Origin: Succinimonas sp045124755
GTDB lineage: Bacteria > Pseudomonadota > Gammaproteobacteria > Enterobacterales > Succinivibrionaceae
Length of the DNA: 64,000 bases
NCBI RefSeq assembly: GCF_045124755.1
Contig: NZ_JBGVMK010000105.1
Direction: 5' to 3' (one strand)
Shown in pieces: positions 59,110-64,000 of this stretch. A program made the translations under genes and the position numbers. Position 1 is the stretch's first letter. Every line of letters begins with the position of its first letter. The notes below the pieces were generated by a model. The model was not told the DNA's origin, ran no database searches, and saw only the letters and a list, made by a program, of their open reading frames with translations.

Positions 59110-61083
59110 TCAGTTGTTCTGCTCTTCCTGCATCTTCAGGTATTCCCTGTTTTCATTATATTCCACCTTGGATTCGGCCCGGGCGGAATTGATAACAATC
59201 TGATTGTCCTCGCCGTAGCGGAAGTTATAGATCTGATTGTTAAGGAAGGAATCACGGGCGGAGTCAGCGCCCAGCTTGGGATCAACTACCTTTGAAAGCA
59301 CCAGCACGTAGCTGCTGCCGTTATTTCCGGCAAAGGACTTGTAGGTGATGTTGCCCGGTTCCGGAGTCGGCATGGCAAAGACATTGCTGGCCACCTGGGC
59401 ATCTACGTCACCGGTCTTGATGCGGCTTATGGTGGCAGGGCCGGAAATCACAATAAGACCGTCCTTAACGTACTTCTCCAAAGATTCGCTCTTGGCCAGA
59501 CTGTCGGTAACAGACTTCAGCGTGGCGCCGGAGGCGTTTTCGGCCTTGGCGGTGAGCACGGCATCCCTGACTTGGTCGTGAACCTCGCTCAGGGGCTTGG
59601 GAGCAGGCTCCTGATAGCCCTCCACATGCACCACGACAATGGCGTTGTCTCCCAGTTCAACCACATCGGAATTAACCGGTGATTCTCTGAGCTCGCTCTG
59701 GAACATTACCTTCTGCACCTCCGGCTGATTCAGCGGGAATGCCGCCTTCTCATCGCCGTTCGCAATGAAATCGCTGGTCTTGATCTGCACGGACTTGGAT
59801 ACCTGGCCGCCCTCTTCCCGGGCCGCATTGGCAGCCAAAGCAGCAGCATCCAGAGAATCCGGGTTCTCAAAGCTGGTATCGGCGATGATCTGCTTCTTGT
59901 CCATGAAGAGCTCGCGGCTCTGCACCTTGGTGTACTGCTCGATAACATCATCCTTCACCTGATTGAAGTCAGCGCCGTGTCCCGGCTCAATGCCGTCCAG
60001 ACGAATGAGATGCCAGCCGAACTGAGTGCTTACGGGTTCGGAGACATCGCCGGTCTTTTCCAGAGCGAAAGCGGCCTTTTCAAATGAGGAATCCATAACG
60101 CCCTGAGCAAATGCCGGAAGCTTGCCGCCCTTGTCCTTGCTGGAAGAATCCTCGGAATACTTCTTAGCCAGATCTTCAAAGGAAGCTCCGCCCTTAAGCT
60201 CTTCAGCCACCTTGGCGATTTTGTCTTCCGCATCCTCGCCGGTAATCAGGATATGGGAAACCGTCCGTTTTTCCGGAATGGTGTAAAGCTCGGCATGAAG
60301 ATCGAAGAACTTTTTAAGATCCTCGTCAGTGTACTTCACATCGTTTACAAAATCGCCGGCCGTAATGTAGATGTAGGATACCTTAACCTTTTCCGGCAGC
60401 AGAAAATCCTTGCTGTGGGAATCATAGTAGGCCTTGATTTCGTCTTCGCCGGCGGTCTGATTCTTCTTGTAGGCATCAATGGCGATGTCGATCTTGCTGA
60501 AGGTTCTCTCCTGAGAAAGGATCTGCGCCATGACGGCCACGTCATCCGGCAGAGCAAAGCCGCTGTCAAAAGCGGTCTTGAGATAAATCTCCTTGGAGAT
60601 GTCCCCCTTAAGAGCTTCCGAGAAAACCAGGGGAGAGGGGTAACCGGCCAGGCTCAGCACCTTGCGGAACTGGGCATCGCTGAACTTGCCGTTTACCTGA
60701 AATTCCGGCATTTCGCGGATGCGGTTTTTCACCAAATCATCGGAAATTACCACGCCGGAATTAAAAATATGGTCTGACACCACCTGATCGGTGATCATTC
60801 TTTCCAGAGTCTGCTTTCTCAGGGAAGCATTAAACGCCGGATCCTTGGCCTGTTCCCGGAAAGCCTTGCCCAGCTGTCTTTCCAGCTTGTTCTTTTCCAG
60901 ACGGAACTGCTGCTCCAGTTCCCCGTTGGTAATGGAGTTGCCGTTTACCTTTACCGGATTGAAATCCATCTTCGGCGTAAGGTAGCTGCCGACACCGGCT
61001 ATGGCAAACGATACCATGATGATGATGAATAAAAACTTTGCGACAGGCCCTGTTGACCCTTCGCGGAGCTTGTCTGTAAACAT
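59110..61083 (-). CDS. ppiD: Periplasmic folding chaperone, membrane-anchored SurA-like PpiD
   Basis: A ~657-residue protein. One N-terminal membrane segment (about residues 15-37) anchors it with the bulk in the periplasm; the SurA-like N-terminal chaperone region follows (about 40-200), then a parvulin domain (about 260-360; RTVSHILI, LAKKYSEDSSSKDKGG, TQFGWHLIRLDGI) and a C-terminal chaperone region. PpiD assists outer-membrane and secreted proteins near the Sec translocon. The ATG at 61083 fits the family's short pre-anchor segment; the longer frame begins with a TTG. hupB lies just upstream in the same direction, as in E. coli. Confidence 0.95.
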   Translation of the reverse strand: MFTDKLREGSTGPVAKFLFIIIMVSFAIAGVGSYLTPKMDFNPVKVNGNSITNGELEQQFRLEKNKLERQLGKAFREQAKDPAFNASLRKQTLERMITDQVVSDHIFNSGVVISDDLVKNRIREMPEFQVNGKFSDAQFRKVLSLAGYPSPLVFSEALKGDISKEIYLKTAFDSGFALPDDVAVMAQILSQERTFSKIDIAIDAYKKNQTAGEDEIKAYYDSHSKDFLLPEKVKVSYIYITAGDFVNDVKYTDEDLKKFFDLHAELYTIPEKRTVSHILITGEDAEDKIAKVAEELKGGASFEDLAKKYSEDSSSKDKGGKLPAFAQGVMDSSFEKAAFALEKTGDVSEPVSTQFGWHLIRLDGIEPGHGADFNQVKDDVIEQYTKVQSRELFMDKKQIIADTSFENPDSLDAAALAANAAREEGGQVSKSVQIKTSDFIANGDEKAAFPLNQPEVQKVMFQSELRESPVNSDVVELGDNAIVVVHVEGYQEPAPKPLSEVHDQVRDAVLTAKAENASGATLKSVTDSLAKSESLEKYVKDGLIVISGPATISRIKTGDVDAQVASNVFAMPTPEPGNITYKSFAGNNGSSYVLVLSKVVDPKLGADSARDSFLNNQIYNFRYGEDNQIVINSARAESKVEYNENREYLKMQEEQNN

Positions 61084-61345
61084 TAAACTCTGACTCCGAC
61101 CGTTAAACCTCAAATCACTGGCGCCGCCGGGGCTCCGGATACTGCCGTCTTTTGCGGCTCCGGCATTGTCCGCCCTGCTGCTGCCTCACCAGAACTCCGG
61201 GGCTTTCAACCGCCGTCCGGAACAATTTCCTGAGTCTCCCGCCGTTCTCCGGGAAACGCGGATCTGGTGCTGTCCGTGCATTTTACACTAAACCCGCCCT
61301 GTTGGCATCGTAATTCTCCATGCCGGCAAATACGGGGCATATGAT

Positions 61346-61378
61346 AAAAGAAAAAGCGCACTATCGTTTGTGCGCTTT
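61346..61378 (-). terminator. Intrinsic terminator of hupB
   Basis: Perfect 9-bp stem AAAGCGCAC/GTGCGCTTT (61353-61361 and 61370-61378) with an eight-base loop. Read on the minus strand it is followed by TTC and more T. It lies about 40 bp past the hupB stop, separating hupB from ppiD. Confidence 0.9.
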
Positions 61379-61416
61379 CCATAAACAGTAAAATACAGCT
61401 GATGAATAAAACAGGA

Positions 61417-61722
61417 TTACTGCTTCTTAGTGGCCTTCTTCTTCTTGGGCTTGTTAACAGCTTCCTTCAGGAGCTTGCCAGCGCGGAAAGTAGGAACCTT
61501 GCAAGCAGGGATCTGAACCTTCTCGCCGGTACGAGGGTTGTGGCCCTCGCGAGCCTTGCGATCATGCACTTCAAAGGTACCAAAACCAACAAGAACTACA
61601 TTCTCACCATTGGTAAGAGTTTCCTGAACAGCCTGGAGCAGAGCAGAAAGAGCATTTTCAGCATCCTTCTTGGTTAAACCGCCGATCTCGGCCATCTTTT
61701 CAATTAATTGACTCTTTGTCAT
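61417..61722 (-). CDS. hupB: DNA-binding protein HU
   Basis: A 101-residue nucleoid protein. TKSQLIEKMAEIGGLTKKDAE and the arm region GFGTFEVHDRKAREGHNPRTG with the intercalating Pro are typical of HU. A Lys-rich C-terminal tail (KKKKATKKQ) adds about ten residues to the usual 90. HU bends and compacts DNA and affects many promoters. AGGA seven bases upstream supports the ATG. Being just upstream of ppiD, it corresponds to HU-beta, though lon is not adjacent here. Confidence 0.96.
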   Translation of the reverse strand: MTKSQLIEKMAEIGGLTKKDAENALSALLQAVQETLTNGENVVLVGFGTFEVHDRKAREGHNPRTGEKVQIPACKVPTFRAGKLLKEAVNKPKKKKATKKQ

Positions 61723-62416
61723 AAGGTCCTCGTTTCACTCACTTTGTGAAATTGTTTGTTATCCTGACGGAAAACTCCCAAGAACCTCATAACAGCCGTT
61801 AATCCGGTTCATCAAAAGCCTGCCGTCTGCGTACAAACAAAATTATGCCTTTAATCATCGCTAAAAACAGATAAAAACAATGATTTTTCGTGCAAGATCA
61901 CTAATTTAGTGCATTTACCCCCTGTTTTTGCGTTGTGAGACAGGATTTTTCCTTGATTCTCCGGCATTTCTGAAAGGGGCAAGGGGGCAATGAGAGCGTT
62001 TTTTCCGCTGAATCCCGACGTATTTGCCGCCCTGTCTGGCAAAATCAGCCGATTTTGGCAGATGCGTCCCCGGAGCCTGCCGGAAAACTGTTCAAAAATA
62101 TGCTGTTTCCGGCTGCGGCGTAATTTCTGCGTATTACGGGGATTCTGAGAAGCCACAGGTAATGCCTTGAATGCGGAGTGTCCGAGCACACCTGAGATAA
62201 GCATGCTGTTTTTCCAATAAGCTTTCCGCTCCTGAATTCCGATGCCGCGGTTTCTGCCGGATTCTGTCAGAGGGAAACACCTGGAATGTTATCTTGCCTG
62301 CAGGCAAACTCCATGCGGCAGACCTTGGGCATCAAAGAACCAGACTGGTTTATCGGAGTAACAGCATTTTTAAAAACCGGAAGTACTCAGAAGAAGAAAC
62401 GCTCCCGGCTTCACAG
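61723..62416. other. Intergenic region upstream of hupB
   Basis: About 690 bp. It should contain the hupB promoter, but I see no clear consensus pair. A 117-codon minus-strand frame (61851-62204) has no family resemblance, poor composition for a protein and no good ribosome site, so it is left out. No terminator with a T run was found for the gene at 62417. Confidence 0.5.
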
Positions 62417-63493
62417 CTACTGAGCTTCTTCTGCGGCTTCCTCCTGCTTTTTACGGTCTTCCGCCAGCTTGATCAGCTCCACGTTGATTTTTTCCACGGG
62501 CGAGAGCTTAATGTCCTGCGATACCGGCTGGTACCAGCTGGTTTTGTCAAAATAACTCTGGAGGTCGGGGCTTTTGAAGCTGTACCCGTGTCTGGCCATG
62601 ATTTCATTCCGCATGAGTCTCAGGGTCTGGTAATCGTAATGTCCCAGAAGCCCCTCGTTGATAACCTGATCTGCGGTAAAAAGGAATCTGGGAGTGTCCG
62701 GGGACGGATAGAGCATTTTGTAGATTCCTTCCGCGGGAGTGCCCTCAGGATTCCTGATGTCATCAAAATCCCTGATGTAGCGAATTTCAAGCCCCTTGAC
62801 GGTCGGCCGGGCTTCCACATAAATGCCGTCCATTTTGAACACCGGTACCGTAAAGTCGTATTCCTCTGCGAATTCCAGCCGTTCCGTGCCTGCGGGAGTT
62901 ATCAGAATGCAACCGTCCTCTCGTTCTGCGGGATTAAGCGATGAGGGATCCTTCACCTCCTTGAGATTGTCAGTGAGATCTCCCAGGGTAAACACATAGA
63001 GATTCCCCTTGTTGTCCAAATAACGTCCGCGGAGAGTGAGATAAACATTATTGAGGTCAATAAGGCGAGTGCCCCAGACGTCAGCGACATTTTTATCAAG
63101 AGGGTTATAAATGTGAATCAGCCGCCCTCTGGCATCCTTGATGTGGAGCATGCTGTACTTTTTGCCATTGCCTTCGGTAATGACCAGCTGAGCCTGTTTG
63201 TCTTCGGAGAATTCCGATTTTACAGTGCCTCCGGTAACCTTGCCATTTTTGGTTTTAAAGTCAGTAAGGGTTACGTCATAGCCGCCCTCATGCATGGTTC
63301 CGCCGGCAAACCTGAGGGATTTGGCGTTTTTGGTATGTTTTTCCGGATGGTAGAACACAAAGCCGTCATGCCAGCTGCTGTTCCGGAGATCGTCATAGAA
63401 GCCTGTCTCAAAGGACATGGCATTATTAAATGGTGATGCTGCCAGCAGCATTCCGGCAGCAGCTAAAAGCTTCAAAGGTCTCTTCATATTCAT
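62417..63493 (-). CDS. Secreted YARHG-domain protein
   Basis: A ~358-residue exported protein. The signal peptide is MKRPLKLLAAAGMLLAASPF-like with cleavage near NAMS; start at 63493 (ATG) or two codons later is equally possible, while the frame's first codon is TTG. The C-terminal part contains a YARHG domain: LRLMRNEIMARHGYSFKSP and a following YFDKTSWYQPV (about residues 290-335). This domain occurs in extracellular or envelope proteins and is thought to bind the cell wall, without a known activity. The rest is beta-rich and unassigned. It ends in an acidic Glu/Ala-rich tail. Confidence 0.8.
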   Translation of the reverse strand: MNMKRPLKLLAAAGMLLAASPFNNAMSFETGFYDDLRNSSWHDGFVFYHPEKHTKNAKSLRFAGGTMHEGGYDVTLTDFKTKNGKVTGGTVKSEFSEDKQAQLVITEGNGKKYSMLHIKDARGRLIHIYNPLDKNVADVWGTRLIDLNNVYLTLRGRYLDNKGNLYVFTLGDLTDNLKEVKDPSSLNPAEREDGCILITPAGTERLEFAEEYDFTVPVFKMDGIYVEARPTVKGLEIRYIRDFDDIRNPEGTPAEGIYKMLYPSPDTPRFLFTADQVINEGLLGHYDYQTLRLMRNEIMARHGYSFKSPDLQSYFDKTSWYQPVSQDIKLSPVEKINVELIKLAEDRKKQEEAAEEAQ

Positions 63494-63514
63494 GATCTTA
63501 AAATTACCTGTCAA

Positions 63515-64000
63515 TGGTTATGCTCATTTTACGGCAACGGAAATTGTAAGCAATATCGCGGAGACAATACAATGTTTCCTACACTTGGGGATGTTACGAA
63601 ATTTCAGGCGTCTTACGCCATGCTTCTCAACCAGCCCTTTCGCAATCTGCCCGGGTGATTTCTTCGGAAGATAACCCGGAGGTACCGGTTCCGCGCAGAT
63701 AAAACCAAGACTGGCGCCGGTTCTTGATATCCAGGCAAATATTCCGCCGCGGTTCAGGATAATACCTGCTACTATTCCGGATAAGACTTCCGTCAGCTCC
63801 GGCAGGGCCGCTGTTAAACAGCTGCCGGTGTTAATGCTGAAAAACACCGGCTGATAATCTCATGCGAACACCAGAGGGCTTTGCATTATGATGAGCGAAC
63901 CGGGTTAACAAAAGCTCAAAAGGAATGGTATCAGGCGAAAGACGGCGGGGAGATAGCTTCTTCAATACCGATCAGCTACAAGGACTGACACCGGCACCGG
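63515..64000. other. Window end without a recognised gene
   Basis: About 485 bp. A 107-codon minus-strand frame (63524-63847) and a short plus-strand frame ending at 63988 (ending IPISYKD) show no recognised family. The latter might be a gene remnant, but there is no start or homologue to support it. Confidence 0.4.

Noticed and set aside
61851..62204. A 117-codon minus-strand frame upstream of hupB
   Set aside because: No homology, no credible ribosome site, sits where the hupB promoter should be.
63524..63847. A 107-codon minus-strand frame near the window end
   Set aside because: No recognised family; hydrophobic and irregular; no neighbouring support.
63818..63988. A short plus-strand frame ending IPISYKD
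   Set aside because: Only about 56 codons, no start codon or known family; it may be a remnant but cannot be supported.
1..64000. CRISPR arrays, tRNA or rRNA genes, intact insertion sequences
   Set aside because: No regularly spaced repeats, no cloverleaf or rRNA stretch and no transposase recognised on either strand.

Overview
The window reads as chromosomal DNA of a Gram-negative gammaproteobacterium. The support is gene content and order: hupB followed by ppiD, hinT followed by lpoB, a YcfH-type TatD nuclease, an NhaP2-type antiporter and a DjlA-type co-chaperone. Family level is not provable here; a host-associated Succinivibrionaceae-like lineage is a guess from the Sel1-repeat and DUF6273-type proteins. 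No tRNA, rRNA, CRISPR array or intact insertion sequence was recognised.

Layout. (1) 0.1-11.9 kb holds a tandem pair of DjlA-like genes (one without a J domain), two secreted Sel1-repeat proteins on the minus strand, nhaP2, and a two-gene unit of a very large membrane-anchored Sel1 protein plus a family 2 glycosyltransferase. (2) 12.1-16.4 kb is an RND efflux adaptor/pump pair closed by a clear terminator. (3) 16.6-20.5 kb, minus strand: a Ser/Thr kinase with a C-terminal DUF6273/C-type-lectin-like domain, a GNAT acetyltransferase, and a decayed fragment of a second DUF6273 protein. The ends of the two DUF6273 copies align without gaps over 30 codons. Scattered codons are identical, and most differing codons change at positions 1 and 2 while keeping position 3. 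That is the pattern left by a diversity-generating retroelement (DGR).

(4) 20.5-53.9 kb, minus strand, is one large capsule/surface-polysaccharide locus. Read in its own direction it starts with galE, rfbA, rfbC, rfbD and rfbB (UDP-galactose, dTDP-rhamnose). It continues with an AT-rich cassette for CDP-ribitol (tarI, tarJ), a large TagF-like/HAD polymerase and a second TagF-like transferase, then wecB and wecC (ManNAcA). Next come a 2652-residue fully reducing polyketide synthase and an alpha-oxoamine synthase (the RkpA/RkpG pair of Sinorhizobium), an ABC capsule exporter (outer-membrane lipoprotein, KpsM, KpsT, KpsE), a large glycosyltransferase, a NodB-type deacetylase and an AT-rich alpha/beta-hydrolase. 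The likely product is a ribitol-phosphate-containing capsule, possibly on an unusual polyketide-derived amino-lipid anchor. The Kdo-linker genes kpsC/kpsS/kpsF/kpsU are not in the window.

(5) 54.1-56.6 kb: a stand-alone reverse transcriptase that is not DGR-type, preceded by about 340-500 bp of non-coding DNA. A TATAAT box there is followed at once by a perfect 10-bp inverted repeat closing a ~140-nt segment, a candidate RT-associated RNA. (6) 56.7-64 kb: ycfH, hinT-lpoB, ppiD, hupB and a secreted YARHG-domain protein, with several strong intrinsic terminators.
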